Below the pieces are notes generated by a model that did no database searches, was not told the DNA's origin, and worked only from the letters and a program-made list of their open reading frames with translations. Both the position numbers and the translations under genes were made by a program. A stretch of 57,945 nucleotides of DNA from Curtobacterium sp. Leaf183 (GTDB lineage Bacteria; Actinomycetota; Actinomycetes; Actinomycetales; Microbacteriaceae), in contig NZ_LMPO01000012.1 of the NCBI RefSeq assembly GCF_001424385.1, positions 159,647 through 217,591 on the forward strand, written 5' to 3'. Below, piece by piece: positions 33,999 through 42,114 of this stretch (the stretch's first letter is position 1; each line of letters opens with the position of its first letter).

Positions 33999-34309
33999 CC
34001 GGCGGCCCGGACGTCCCGGGCCGCGTCGAGATCACGGCGCGGGCCCTGACCTCGTGCGCCCGCGCCGTCGCCGCCGAGCGCCTCGGCGCTCCGGCCAAGC
34101 AGGTCCGCGTCGCCCTCGGCGACCACCAGGGCCTCCTCGCCCTCGACATCACGGGGCCGATCGCCGCGGCTGACGACATCGTCGGCCGCGCGACGGCTGC
34201 CGCGTCCGAGGTCAAGGACCGGGTGGGCGCCCTCACCGGCCGACAGGTCGGCAGTGCCCACATCGAACTGACCGGGATCGTGCGCGAGCGCGACACCCGA
34301 GTCCGGTAG
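33995..34309 (+). CDS. Asp23-like protein (short form)
   Basis: A 104-residue protein resembling half an Asp23 domain: VEITARALTSCARAVAAERL, VRVALGDHQGLLALDITGPI, then a C-terminal GSAHIELTGIVRERDTRVR with the beta-strand ending seen in the family. It lacks the acidic tail of the first Asp23 protein. GTG start in a GTGA overlap with the previous gene; the next gene starts 8 nt after its stop. Presumably part of the same envelope complex. Confidence 0.7.
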   Translation: MTGGPDVPGRVEITARALTSCARAVAAERLGAPAKQVRVALGDHQGLLALDITGPIAAADDIVGRATAAASEVKDRVGALTGRQVGSAHIELTGIVRERDTRVR

Positions 34310-34317
34310 GAGACATC

Positions 34318-34893
34318 ATGAGCAACAACAGCGTCGAGCGTCGCATCCGTCGCCGGAGCATCCACAGCTCCCGGTCGACCGCGGTGTCCATCGCGCTCGT
34401 GGTCCTCGTCCTGGTGGCGGCATGGATCGGCACCGAGTCGGTCCTGCGCGCGGTCGGTTCGGCTCCGCTCCTGGCGGACCCGCAGACCGCCGTCAACACG
34501 GCACTCCGTCCGGACTCCGCGTTCCTGACGATCGCCGAGGTGATCGCAGTCGTCCTCGTGGTCCTGGGCGTCATCCTGGTCGTCCTGGCCCTCAAGCCGG
34601 GACGACAGCACCGCTCGGTGGTGCCGCACGACCGCGGTGCCGTCGTCATCGACACCCGCATCATCGCCGCGACCGCCGCCAACGCGGCGAGCTCCGCCGC
34701 CGGCGTGCCCGAGGACAACACCACGGCCAGCTCGCGCGGCACCACCACCGAGGTCCGGATCGTCCCGGTCTCCGGGGTCGCCGTCAACGAGTCCGCGGTG
34801 AAGTCCGCCGTCGAGGAACGCCTCGGTCGGCTCGACGAGCGCTTCGGCCGCCGCGTCAAGGTCCGCATCGCAGAACAGGGCAGGCTGTCATGA
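34318..34893 (+). CDS. DUF6286-type membrane protein of the Asp23 cassette
   Basis: A 191-residue protein with a very basic N-terminus (SVERRIRRRSIHSSR), two transmembrane helices (about 22-42 AVSIALVVLVLVAAWIG; 73-93 IAEVIAVVLVVLGVILVVLAL) and a C-terminal soluble domain that ends VKSAVEERLGRLDERFGRRV. The order (two helices then a small alpha/beta domain) is like AmaP and suggests a second membrane anchor. GAGACATC precedes the ATG, and its stop overlaps amaP by 4 nt. Confidence 0.7.
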   Translation: MSNNSVERRIRRRSIHSSRSTAVSIALVVLVLVAAWIGTESVLRAVGSAPLLADPQTAVNTALRPDSAFLTIAEVIAVVLVVLGVILVVLALKPGRQHRSVVPHDRGAVVIDTRIIAATAANAASSAAGVPEDNTTASSRGTTTEVRIVPVSGVAVNESAVKSAVEERLGRLDERFGRRVKVRIAEQGRLS

Positions 34894-35453
34894 CCAAGAG
34901 CAACCGCACCATGAACCGCATCATCCTGTTCGTCCTGGGCCTCGTGGCCGTCGTGGTCGGACTCGCGATCGGCGCCGGCGTCCTGCCGGCCGTCCGGGAC
35001 GCGATCAAGCCCTACGTCACCTTCCCGCGCAGCGTCGACGTCCCCGCGGCGTCGCTGTGGATCGTCGCCGCCGTGTGCGCCGTCGTCATCGTCCTGTCGC
35101 TCATCTGGGTCTTCACCCGTGGCGGCGGCGGGACCTCGGTCGCCGTGCGGGAACGCTCGGGCGACGACGCGGTCACCATCAACGTCGCGCTCGTCCGTGA
35201 CCTCGTGGACCACGAGCTCAGCGGTGTCGGCGACGTCGTCAACGCGAAGGTCGACGTCTACCAGGTCCGCAAGCAGCGCGCCGCTCGCATCCGCGTCGCG
35301 GTCCGCCGCGGTGGCGACGCGGTCGCCGTGCTCGACGCGGTCGACCGCACGCTCGCCGTGCTGGACCGCACCCTCGGCCGCCCCGTTCCGGTGCTCGTGC
35401 ACCTGACCGGCGGGACCCGCTCCGCGCTCGCGAAGTCGGTCCGCGTCCACTGA
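34890..35453 (+). CDS. amaP: Alkaline shock response membrane anchor protein AmaP
   Basis: A 187-residue protein: two transmembrane helices (about 10-30 ILFVLGLVAVVVGLAIGAG and 55-78 LWIVAAVCAVVIVLSLIWVF) followed by an Asp23-like domain (TSVAVRERSGDDAVTINVAL, then DVVNAKVDVYQVRKQRAARIRV). This is the AmaP arrangement known from Staphylococcus, where it holds Asp23 at the membrane. ATG in a 4-nt overlap with the previous gene. It is the last gene of the first, tightly packed half of the cassette. Confidence 0.8.
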   Translation: MTKSNRTMNRIILFVLGLVAVVVGLAIGAGVLPAVRDAIKPYVTFPRSVDVPAASLWIVAAVCAVVIVLSLIWVFTRGGGGTSVAVRERSGDDAVTINVALVRDLVDHELSGVGDVVNAKVDVYQVRKQRAARIRVAVRRGGDAVAVLDAVDRTLAVLDRTLGRPVPVLVHLTGGTRSALAKSVRVH

Positions 35454-35545
35454 CCCCGGTCTCCGGACGCACCACGGGCCTCCCGGCCCACCTCCTCCTC
35501 GAACACCACCCCGGGCATGAGCCCGACCACCGGAAGGACACCCTC

Positions 35546-35719
35546 ATGGGTCTCGACGACAAGATCAAGAACGCTGCTCAGGACATCGCCGGCAAGGCGA
35601 AGGAAGCCTTCGGCAACGCCACCAACGACGACTCCAAGGTCGCCGAGGGCAAGAAGGACCAGGCCGCCGCGAGCGCGAAGCAGACGGGCGAGGACGTCAA
35701 GGACGTCTTCAAGAACTAG
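35546..35719 (+). CDS. CsbD-like stress protein
   Basis: A 57-residue, highly charged protein: MGLDDKIKNAAQDIAGKAKE, then AFGNATNDDSKVAEGKKDQA and a KQTGEDVKDVFKN end, the exact layout of the CsbD family, whose members rise under general stress and whose function is unknown. GGAAGGA lies 10 nt before the ATG, and a 12-bp hairpin follows the stop. It is separated from amaP by 92 bp containing one GGCCTCCCGG half-repeat, so it may have its own promoter. Confidence 0.85.
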   Translation: MGLDDKIKNAAQDIAGKAKEAFGNATNDDSKVAEGKKDQAAASAKQTGEDVKDVFKN

Positions 35720-35733
35720 GCAGCTGCAGTGAC

Positions 35734-35769
35734 GACGACGGGGCATCCGCGATCGGGTGCCCCGTCGTC
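35734..35769. terminator. Hairpin after the CsbD gene
   Basis: A perfect 12-bp stem, GACGACGGGGCA (35734-35745) with TGCCCCGTCGTC (35758-35769), and a 12-nt loop. It begins 15 bp after the stop, and the next gene starts at 35795, so read-through would be needed to couple them. Confidence 0.75.
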
Positions 35770-35794
35770 TCCTGTCCGGACCGAGGAGGACATC

Positions 35795-36937
35795 ATGGAG
35801 AACGAGACCCACGCCCGCACACAGGTCGTCGACGTGGCACTGCCCGCGTCGCTCACCGAACCACTGCCCGAGGACGCCAGCGCCCTCACCGTCGCGGCAC
35901 GCACCGCGGCCGTGACCGCGATCGGTGTCGACGGGGTGCACCACCTGGGTGGCGTGCTCGAACGCGCGGCCGACCAGGTCCGCTCCCGACTCGGCCGGAC
36001 CGCAAGCGCCCTGGGCGTGAAGGTCGACGACACCGACGGCGCCCTCGCCGTCCAGGTGTCCCTGGTGGTCACCTACCCGGAACCCGTCACGCGGGTCGCC
36101 GAGGAGGTCCGCTCGCAGGTCGCGCACGCCGTCGCACAGGTGGCCGGCAAGCCGGCGACCGTCGAGGTCCGTGTCACCGACGTGCACGGCCCCTTCGACG
36201 ACGAGCCCTCGAAGGTCTCCCAGGCCGTCGACGCCGCCCGCGAGAAGGCGTCCGAGGCGACCGACCGGGTGAAGGACGTCGCGTCCGACGCCGCCGAGTC
36301 GGTGAAGGACGTCGCGTCCGACGCCGCCGCGAAGGCACAGGAAGTCGGCGCCGACGTCGCGGACCGCACCCGTGACGCCGCCGGCCGTACCAAGGAGGCC
36401 GCCGCCGAGGCGCTCGACCAGGTGCGCGACACCGCGTCCGAGACCGCCGACCGCGCCCGCGAGGCCGCAGCCGAGGTCCGTGACTCCACCGCCGAGGGCG
36501 TGGACCGCGCGAAGGAAGCCGGGTCGGACGCGCTGGACCGCGCGAAGGAGGCCGGCTCCGACGCGCTGGACCGCGCTTCCGAAGCAGCCGGGGACGCGGC
36601 CGACGCCGCCGAGGACGCCGCGGACTCCGCCAAGGAGGCCGCGACGCACGCACGGCACGCAGCCCAGGACGCGGCTGAGGTCGTCGCCGACAAGACCGGC
36701 GACGCCGTCGACACCGCGACGGCGAAGGCCGACGACGCTGCTGACACGGTCGCGGCGAAGGCCGACGACGCAGCTGACACGGTCAGCCCCGAGGCCGAGG
36801 ACGCCGTCGACGCCACCAAGCGCGCAGCGGACGACATGGCGGACGCCGCTGCCCACGCCGCTGACGCGACCAAGGCCGCTGCCGACGACGCACACGACGC
36901 CGCAGCCACGGCGCGGGACACGGACGCACGCGCATGA
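35795..36937 (+). CDS. Asp23 domain fused to long LEA-like 11-residue repeats
   Basis: A 380-residue protein. Residues 1-135 form an Asp23-like domain (VAARTAAVTAIGVDGVHHLG, LAVQVSLVVTYPEPVTRVAE, VEVRVTDVHGPFDDEPS). Residues about 140-380 are Ala/Asp/Glu/Lys/Arg-rich with an 11-residue period, best seen as DRAKEAGSDAL twice in a row, then DRASEAAGDAA and similar. This is the pattern of group-3 LEA proteins and other amphipathic 11-mer helices. No transmembrane segment. GAGGAGGACATC precedes the ATG, and its stop overlaps the next ATG (4 nt). It may combine envelope binding with desiccation-type protection, which is inference. Confidence 0.8.
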   Translation: MENETHARTQVVDVALPASLTEPLPEDASALTVAARTAAVTAIGVDGVHHLGGVLERAADQVRSRLGRTASALGVKVDDTDGALAVQVSLVVTYPEPVTRVAEEVRSQVAHAVAQVAGKPATVEVRVTDVHGPFDDEPSKVSQAVDAAREKASEATDRVKDVASDAAESVKDVASDAAAKAQEVGADVADRTRDAAGRTKEAAAEALDQVRDTASETADRAREAAAEVRDSTAEGVDRAKEAGSDALDRAKEAGSDALDRASEAAGDAADAAEDAADSAKEAATHARHAAQDAAEVVADKTGDAVDTATAKADDAADTVAAKADDAADTVSPEAEDAVDATKRAADDMADAAAHAADATKAAADDAHDAAATARDTDARA

Positions 36938-37356
36938 CCGTCTGGTCCGGAGGCCGCGGCCGTCGCTTCGGTCGGGAACGTCCGCCGCGCGCCCGCGGCG
37001 TCTGGATCGCCACGGTGGTCGGCGTCCTCGCCGTCCTCCTGCTCTTCGTCGGCGCGTTCCTGCCGCTGACGGGCTTCCTGGCCGGCGTCACGGCCACCAC
37101 CGCGGGCCTGGTGCCGTTCCCGTTCGTCCGCGTCACCCTCGTGACGATCCTGGGCGGGGTCGTCGTGCTCGCCTTGCTGATCCTCGCCGTGACCCGGCGT
37201 CGTAGCGTGGCAGCGTGGGTGCCGGTCGTCCTCGCGGTCCTCGTCACCCTCGCCGTGACGGCCTACCCGCTCGTCACCGTCGCGATCGGCTCGGCAGACC
37301 GGGCCGGCGACGTGTGGCCGATCATCACCGACCTCGTACGACGGATCACCGGCTGA
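36934..37356 (+). CDS. Membrane protein of the Asp23 cassette, unknown family
   Basis: A 140-residue protein with a basic cytosolic start (WSGGRGRRFGRERPPRARG) and three hydrophobic segments at about 24-46, 65-87 and 93-116, ending in a soluble DRAGDVWPIITDLVRRITG tail. I do not recognise the family, but it opens in a 4-nt overlap with the Asp23-LEA gene and so is coupled to it. It may serve as that protein's membrane partner, as AmaP does for Asp23. Confidence 0.65.
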   Translation: MTVWSGGRGRRFGRERPPRARGVWIATVVGVLAVLLLFVGAFLPLTGFLAGVTATTAGLVPFPFVRVTLVTILGGVVVLALLILAVTRRRSVAAWVPVVLAVLVTLAVTAYPLVTVAIGSADRAGDVWPIITDLVRRITG

Positions 37357-37388
37357 CCGGCCGGGATCCGACACTGAAGGGAATCACC

Positions 37389-37580
37389 ATGCGCAACCGC
37401 CTGCTCGTCATCGCCGCCATCGTGCTCATCGGGTTCTGGTTCGGCTCGCGGTCCAACCGCACCGTGATCAAGCAGTCCAAGGGCGAGACCGCCCGCAAGA
37501 TGTGGAACGACCCGCACGCCCGCAAGTCGCGGAAGAAGCTCCGCAAGAAGCTCGAGAAGGCCGCCAAGAAGCACAGCTGA
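37389..37580 (+). CDS. Small basic protein with N-terminal membrane helix
   Basis: A 63-residue protein: one transmembrane helix (NRLLVIAAIVLIGFWFGS) then a very basic tail (ARKMWNDPHARKSRKKLRKK, then LEKAAKKHS) of probable helical character. The layout resembles the YtxH-like protein at 26277 in miniature. GAAGGGAATCACC precedes the ATG. It is last in the stress cassette and is followed by a terminator hairpin. The basic tail could bind acidic partners such as the Asp-rich Asp23 tail, which is only a guess. Confidence 0.7.
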   Translation: MRNRLLVIAAIVLIGFWFGSRSNRTVIKQSKGETARKMWNDPHARKSRKKLRKKLEKAAKKHS

Positions 37581-37613
37581 CCGGCCTGGAGGCACGACCC
37601 GCCTCCGTCACGC

Positions 37614-37644
37614 AACGCCCCGACCGTCACACGGCCGGGGCGTT
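37614..37644. terminator. Terminator hairpin of the Asp23 cassette
   Basis: AACGCCCCG (37614-37622) pairs with CGGGGCGTT (37636-37644) around a 13-nt loop between the cassette and a convergent gene. It could serve both directions. Confidence 0.75.
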
Positions 37645-37653
37645 CGTGCGTGG

Positions 37654-37693
37654 GGTCAGCGGGTCAGCGGGTCAGCGGGTCAGCGGGTCACGG
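37654..37693. repeat. 8-bp tandem repeat across a stop codon
   Basis: GGTCAGCG is repeated four times (37654-37685), followed by one changed copy (GGTCACGG). The stop codon of the minus-strand gene (37680-37682) is inside it. With period 8, TGA appears in all three frames of the minus strand. Confidence 0.9.
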
Positions 37694-38618
37694 TCACGTG
37701 GACCGCGTCGAGCACCTCGGTGCCCATGGTCCGCAGCGCCTCGACGACGGCCAGACGCCGGTCGAGGGTGTCGTCCTCGAACGTCACGGTCACCGCGTAG
37801 CTGACCGACGAGCCGGGACCGCGCAGGACCCCCGCCTCGGAACGGACTCCCGGGCCCGTCCCGGTGACGGCGACCGCCTGCAGACCGTGGTCGAGCGCCC
37901 GGTGCGCGAGGGGGTCGAGACCGAACGACCCCGCGACCAGGCTGAGGTCGCTCGCCAGGGACAACCACCCGAGCACACGGTTCGACACGCCCTCGTCCAC
38001 GACCTCGCCGAGCGCGAGGCCCCGCATCACCCAGCTGAGCTCGCCGGCCGCCGCCACGGCGACGTCGGGCGCGTCGTCCGGGCCCCGGCGGTCACGGACA
38101 CGGTCGATGAACGCGGACCGCTCGACCCCGAGCGACTCGGCGCGCTCACGGACGGCGTCGATGCCGACCGTCGACAGCAGGGCGTTCGTCGCCCACGCGT
38201 CGGCGGTCGCCCCGACCAGGGTCGCCAGGTCGGACACCTGCATCGTCGGCTCCTGCAGGAACTGCCAGAGGCCCGGCCCGGCGGCGGTGTCGCGCGCCAT
38301 CCGCTGCAGCCGGTCCCCGTGCAGCCGACCGTCCTCGAGCCGCGCCGCGACCTCGATCAGCAGCAGGACCCGTCCGAGTCCGCCGACGGACTGGACCATG
38401 CGGTCGTCGACGGCCAGCAGCGCTCGACCGCTCGAGGTGTCGATGACCGACGCGCTGACACCGGCTCCGTCCAGCGCGAGTCCCCCGAGGGCCTCGACCG
38501 TCGCGGAGAACCGGTCCTCGCCGCCGCCGCGGTGGCGACCACGTGCACGGCTCCCCGCGCCCGCGCGACCGTCCTGGCGTCGCCGCCGCGAGGACGGGGC
38601 CGCGTCGGGCTCGACCAT
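37680..38618 (-). CDS. Degenerate class A beta-lactamase-fold (serine hydrolase-like) protein
   Basis: A 312-residue protein whose helical core and order of elements resemble class A beta-lactamases (a GVSASVIDTSSGRALLAVDD start, then a long helix, LWQFLQEPTMQVSDLATLVG, NALLSTVGIDAVRERAESLG). All three catalytic motifs look lost: the SxxK place reads SVGG, the SDN place lies in ATADAWATN, and KTG lies near LRGPGSS. It is probably not a hydrolase; a binding or regulatory role is possible. There is no signal peptide, and a very basic N-terminus (SSRRRRQDGRAG). ATG shares its last base with the M13 peptidase stop (TGATG). Confidence 0.6.
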   Translation of the reverse strand: MVEPDAAPSSRRRRQDGRAGAGSRARGRHRGGGEDRFSATVEALGGLALDGAGVSASVIDTSSGRALLAVDDRMVQSVGGLGRVLLLIEVAARLEDGRLHGDRLQRMARDTAAGPGLWQFLQEPTMQVSDLATLVGATADAWATNALLSTVGIDAVRERAESLGVERSAFIDRVRDRRGPDDAPDVAVAAAGELSWVMRGLALGEVVDEGVSNRVLGWLSLASDLSLVAGSFGLDPLAHRALDHGLQAVAVTGTGPGVRSEAGVLRGPGSSVSYAVTVTFEDDTLDRRLAVVEALRTMGTEVLDAVHVTVTR

Positions 38619-40582
38619 CACCAGATCGCGACGCGCTCGGCGGGGTCGAGGTACATCGCGTCCTGCTCGGTCACGCCGAAGGTCTCGTGGAACACGTCGA
38701 TGTTCCGGACGACCTGGTTGCAGCGGAACTCGTTCGGCGAGTGCGGGTCGATCGTCAGCAGCCGCTCGGCCTCCTCCGGTCGGATCGCCATCCGCCAGGC
38801 CTGGGCCCAGCTCAGGAAGAACCGCTCGGCACCGGAGAGCCCGTCGATCACGGCGGGCTCGTGGCCGTCGAGCGAGAGCAGGTAGGCCTTCCACGCGATG
38901 GACAGCCCACCCAGGTCGCCGATGTTCTCACCGATCGTGAGCGCCCCGTTGACGTGGTTGTCCGGCACCTCGGCCGGCACGAGGGCGTCGTACTGCGCGA
39001 TGAGGGCCTTCGTGCGTTCCTCGAACGCGGCGCGGTCGGCCTCGGTCCACCAGTTCTGCAGGCGCCCGTCACCGTCGTACTGCGAGCCCTGGTCGTCGAA
39101 GCCGTGACCGATCTCGTGCCCGATGACGGCACCGATCGCACCGTAGTTCGCGGCGGCGTCCCGGCCGGCGTCGAAGAACGGGAACTGCAGGATGGCCGCC
39201 GGGAACACGATCTCGTTGAAGCCCGGGTTGTAGTAGGCGTTGATGGTCTGCGGGGTCATGAACCACTCGTCGCGGTCGATCGGCTTGCCGATCTTGCCGA
39301 GCTCGCGGTCCACCTGGAAGCTCGCCACCGCGCGGACGTTCGCGAGCAGGTCGTCCGCCGTGACCGGCAGCGCGGAGTAGTCGCGCCACCGCACCGGGTA
39401 GCCGATCTTCGGGGTGAACTTGTCGAGCTTCTCGAGGGCACGGCCACGGGTCTCGTCGGTCATCCAGTCGAGCGCGGTGATGCTCTGCCGGTACGCCTCG
39501 ACCAGGTGCGCGACGAGGTCGTCCATCGTCGCCTTCGAGGTCTCGTCGAAGTGCTCCTGCACGTAGATCCGGCCGACGGCCTCGCCCATCGCGCCCTCGA
39601 CGAGCGAGACGCCCCGCTTCCAGCGCTCGCGCTGCTTGGGTGCGCCGGTGAGGGCGGTGCCGTAGAACGAGAAGCTCGTCGCCGAGAAGGCACTGGTCAG
39701 GTAGGGCGCCGAACCCCGGATGACCTGCCACGCCAGCCAGTCCTTCCAGGCGCTGAGGGTCTCGGACTGCAGCAGCTCGGCCAGGCCGGTCAGGAACGAG
39801 GGCTCGCGGACGACGACCGTCTCGAACGCGCCGAGCGGGGCGTCGATCGCCTCCCACCACAGCTGCAGGTCGATGCCGGGGGCGAGTGCCGCCACCTCGG
39901 ACCAGGGCAGCTTGTTGTAGGTCTTCTGGCTGTCCCGCGTGGCGACGTTGTCCCAGTGCTTGCCGGCGAGCGCCGTCTCGAGCCGGATGACGTGCTCGGT
40001 GCGGTCGGCGCTCTCGTCGTACCCGGCGAGCGGGAACATCGCCGCGACGAACTCGCGGTACTTGTCGCGGATGTCGGCGAAGCGCTCCTCGCGGTAGTAC
40101 GACTCGTCGGGCAGCCCGAGACCGGACTGCTCGAGGAACACCACGTAGGACTCGGGGTCGCCCGGGTCGTTGTCGACGAAGAGCTGCAGGAAGCTCGGCA
40201 GGCCCAGTCGCTCGAAGCGGCCGACCATGCGGATGACGTCAGCGGTGGTCTCGACGGCGGCGACCTCGGCCAGCAGGGGCTCGATCGGGCCGGTGCCGAG
40301 TGCCTCGAGTGCGGTCTCGTCGGTGAACGACGTGTAGAGGTCCCCGACCTTGCGCTCCTCGGTGCCGGGTGCGGCCTGCTGCGAGCGCTCGATGATCTCG
40401 CGGACGGCGACCTCGGCGGCCTCGGCCAGCACGGTGAACGAGCCGTAGCGCGCCTTGTCGTCCGGGATGGGCGTGGCGTCGATCCACCGTCCGTTGACGT
40501 GGCGGTACAGGTCGTCCCCGGGCTGCACGGTCTCGTCGAGTTCGTCGGTCTGGATCCCTGTGGTGCCTGCGACGTCGGTCAT
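38618..40582 (-). CDS. M13 family metallopeptidase (neprilysin/PepO-like)
   Basis: A 654-residue zinc endopeptidase of normal family length. Zinc motif VIGHEIGHGFDDQG (HExxH, near 495), second ligand in GENIGDLGGLS near 555, and substrate-binding NAYYNPGFNEIVFPAAI near 455 are all present. There is no signal peptide or transmembrane anchor, so it is probably a cytosolic oligopeptidase. The C-terminus VAIW replaces the CxxW of secreted members. TATCGT (40590-40595) sits 7 nt before the ATG, so the mRNA is probably leaderless. The degenerate beta-lactamase gene follows in TGATG overlap. Confidence 0.93.
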   Translation of the reverse strand: MTDVAGTTGIQTDELDETVQPGDDLYRHVNGRWIDATPIPDDKARYGSFTVLAEAAEVAVREIIERSQQAAPGTEERKVGDLYTSFTDETALEALGTGPIEPLLAEVAAVETTADVIRMVGRFERLGLPSFLQLFVDNDPGDPESYVVFLEQSGLGLPDESYYREERFADIRDKYREFVAAMFPLAGYDESADRTEHVIRLETALAGKHWDNVATRDSQKTYNKLPWSEVAALAPGIDLQLWWEAIDAPLGAFETVVVREPSFLTGLAELLQSETLSAWKDWLAWQVIRGSAPYLTSAFSATSFSFYGTALTGAPKQRERWKRGVSLVEGAMGEAVGRIYVQEHFDETSKATMDDLVAHLVEAYRQSITALDWMTDETRGRALEKLDKFTPKIGYPVRWRDYSALPVTADDLLANVRAVASFQVDRELGKIGKPIDRDEWFMTPQTINAYYNPGFNEIVFPAAILQFPFFDAGRDAAANYGAIGAVIGHEIGHGFDDQGSQYDGDGRLQNWWTEADRAAFEERTKALIAQYDALVPAEVPDNHVNGALTIGENIGDLGGLSIAWKAYLLSLDGHEPAVIDGLSGAERFFLSWAQAWRMAIRPEEAERLLTIDPHSPNEFRCNQVVRNIDVFHETFGVTEQDAMYLDPAERVAIW

Positions 40583-40589
40583 GCGATCC

Positions 40590-40595
40590 ACGATA
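40590..40595 (-). promoter_or_regulatory. -10 box for the M13 peptidase gene, leaderless geometry
   Basis: On the minus strand TATCGT is followed by 7 nt and the ATG at 40582. The divergent permease promoter is about 50 bp away. Confidence 0.45.
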
Positions 40596-40646
40596 GTCAC
40601 CGGTGCCCTGCGGTCCACCCCGCGTCGGGGATCCGCGCCCGGCCGG

Positions 40647-40652
40647 TACGGT
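40647..40652 (+). promoter_or_regulatory. -10 box for the uracil permease gene, leaderless geometry
   Basis: TACGGT ends 6 nt before the ATG at 40659, with no Shine-Dalgarno sequence. Confidence 0.45.
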
Positions 40653-40658
40653 CGTCGC

Positions 40659-41996
40659 ATGGGACTTCCGTGGAAGCTGCACGGCGACGGCACGACCGTC
40701 TCCGCGACGACGATCGTGGCGCCCGACGAGCGCCTGACCTGGGGGCGCACGATCGGGCTCGGCGTCCAGCACGTCGTCGCGATGTTCGGCGCGACGTTCC
40801 TGGTCCCGCTGCTGACCGGGTTCCCGCCGTCGACCACCCTGCTGTTCAGCGGCATCGGGACGATCCTGTTCCTGCTCATCACCGGCAACCGGCTGCCGAG
40901 CTACCTCGGCTCCTCGTTCGCGTTCATCGCGCCGATCGGTGCCGCGACGAAGATCGGCGGCATCCCGCTCGCCCTGTCCGGCATCATCGTGGTCGGTGCC
41001 CTGCTCGCCGTGGTCGGCCTGGTCGTGCACCTGGCGGGCGCGGGGTGGATCGACCGGCTGATGCCGCCGATCGTGTCCGGCGCGATCGTCGCCCTGATCG
41101 GGTTCAACCTCGCGCCGGCGGCCCGCGACAACTTCACGAAGTCCCCCGTCGTCGCGCTCATCACCCTGCTGTCGATCATCCTGGTCACGGTGCTCTTCAA
41201 GGGCCTGCTCGGGCGGCTGTCGATCGTCATCGGTGTCGTCATCGGGTACGTCGCGGCGCTCATCGGCGGGCAGGTCGACTTCTCGACGGTGGCCGACAAG
41301 CCCTGGATCGGCCTGCCCGAGTTCACCGCGCCGGCGTTCGACCCCGCGCAGCTGCCGATCTACCTGGCGTTCGTGCCGGTCGTGCTCGCGCTGGTCGCCG
41401 AGAACGTCGGGCACGTCAAGGGCGTCGGACAGCTCACCGGCCGTGACCTCACCCCGCTGACCGGCCGGGCCCTGATGGCGGACGGCATCTCGACGGTGCT
41501 GGCCGGTGTCGGCGGCGGGTCCGCGACCACGACCTACGGCGAGAACATCGGCGTGATGGCGGCCACGCGGGTCTTCTCGACCGCCGCGTACTGGGTCGCC
41601 GCGATCGCCGCCGTGCTGCTCGGGCTGTCCCCGAAGATCGGCGCGGTCATCTCGAGCGTGCCGGCGGGTGTCCTGGGCGGAGCGACCACGGCGCTCTACG
41701 GCCTGATCGGCGTCATCGGCATCCGCATCTGGGTCGAGAACCGCGTCGACTTCGCCAAGCCGAAGAACCAGCTCACCGCGGGCATCGCGCTCATCATCGG
41801 CATCGCGGACTTCACGTTCTCGTTCGGGCAGGCCAGCTTCGGCGGCATCATCGTCGGTACCGTCGCCGCGATCGTCGTCTACCACCTGATGGACCTGATC
41901 GGTCGCGCCCGGGGCACCGACCCCGCGGTCCCGGACGCGTCGGAGACCGCGCACGCCGCCACCGGCGGCGTCCCCGCCGAACCGCGCGCCGACTGA
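40659..41996 (+). CDS. Uracil/xanthine permease (NCS2 family)
   Basis: A 445-residue nucleobase:proton symporter of the UraA/RutG group. It opens with GLGVQHVVAMFGATFLVPLL near residue 32 (the NCS2 first helix with the QH pair), has VAENVGHVKGVGQLTGRDL near 245, and the signature GGGSATTTYGENIGVMAATR near 285 with the substrate-binding Glu. About 12-14 membrane helices. Uracil is the likeliest substrate given the GENIG sequence. Single gene, divergent from the peptidase, followed by a strong bidirectional hairpin. Confidence 0.9.
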   Translation: MGLPWKLHGDGTTVSATTIVAPDERLTWGRTIGLGVQHVVAMFGATFLVPLLTGFPPSTTLLFSGIGTILFLLITGNRLPSYLGSSFAFIAPIGAATKIGGIPLALSGIIVVGALLAVVGLVVHLAGAGWIDRLMPPIVSGAIVALIGFNLAPAARDNFTKSPVVALITLLSIILVTVLFKGLLGRLSIVIGVVIGYVAALIGGQVDFSTVADKPWIGLPEFTAPAFDPAQLPIYLAFVPVVLALVAENVGHVKGVGQLTGRDLTPLTGRALMADGISTVLAGVGGGSATTTYGENIGVMAATRVFSTAAYWVAAIAAVLLGLSPKIGAVISSVPAGVLGGATTALYGLIGVIGIRIWVENRVDFAKPKNQLTAGIALIIGIADFTFSFGQASFGGIIVGTVAAIVVYHLMDLIGRARGTDPAVPDASETAHAATGGVPAEPRAD

Positions 41997-42026
41997 CGCG
42001 CAGCCGGTCCGGTCCCGCCCCCCGGA

Positions 42027-42092
42027 CGGGAGGCCGTGGTCGCCGTGTCCACGCACCGCACGGTGTGCACGCGGGGCGACCAGGGCCTCCCG
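42027..42092. terminator. Long terminator hairpin, GGAGGCC type
   Basis: 42027-42044 and 42075-42092 form an 18-bp stem with one mismatch and a 30-nt loop that itself contains a small dyad (CACCGCACGGTG). It separates the permease from the MATE gene on the same strand. The inner core GGGAGGCC is the recurring one. Confidence 0.8.
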
Positions 42093-42114
42093 GCCGGTCC
42101 GGCATGATGACCTG

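Noticed and set aside
37680..38618. Beta-lactamase resistance gene
   Set aside because: The catalytic Ser-x-x-Lys, SDN and KTG motifs are not present and there is no export signal.
38543..41446. A 967-codon plus-strand open frame opposite the M13 peptidase
   Set aside because: It is a shadow of the peptidase and runs out of phase into the permease gene. No family pattern is visible.
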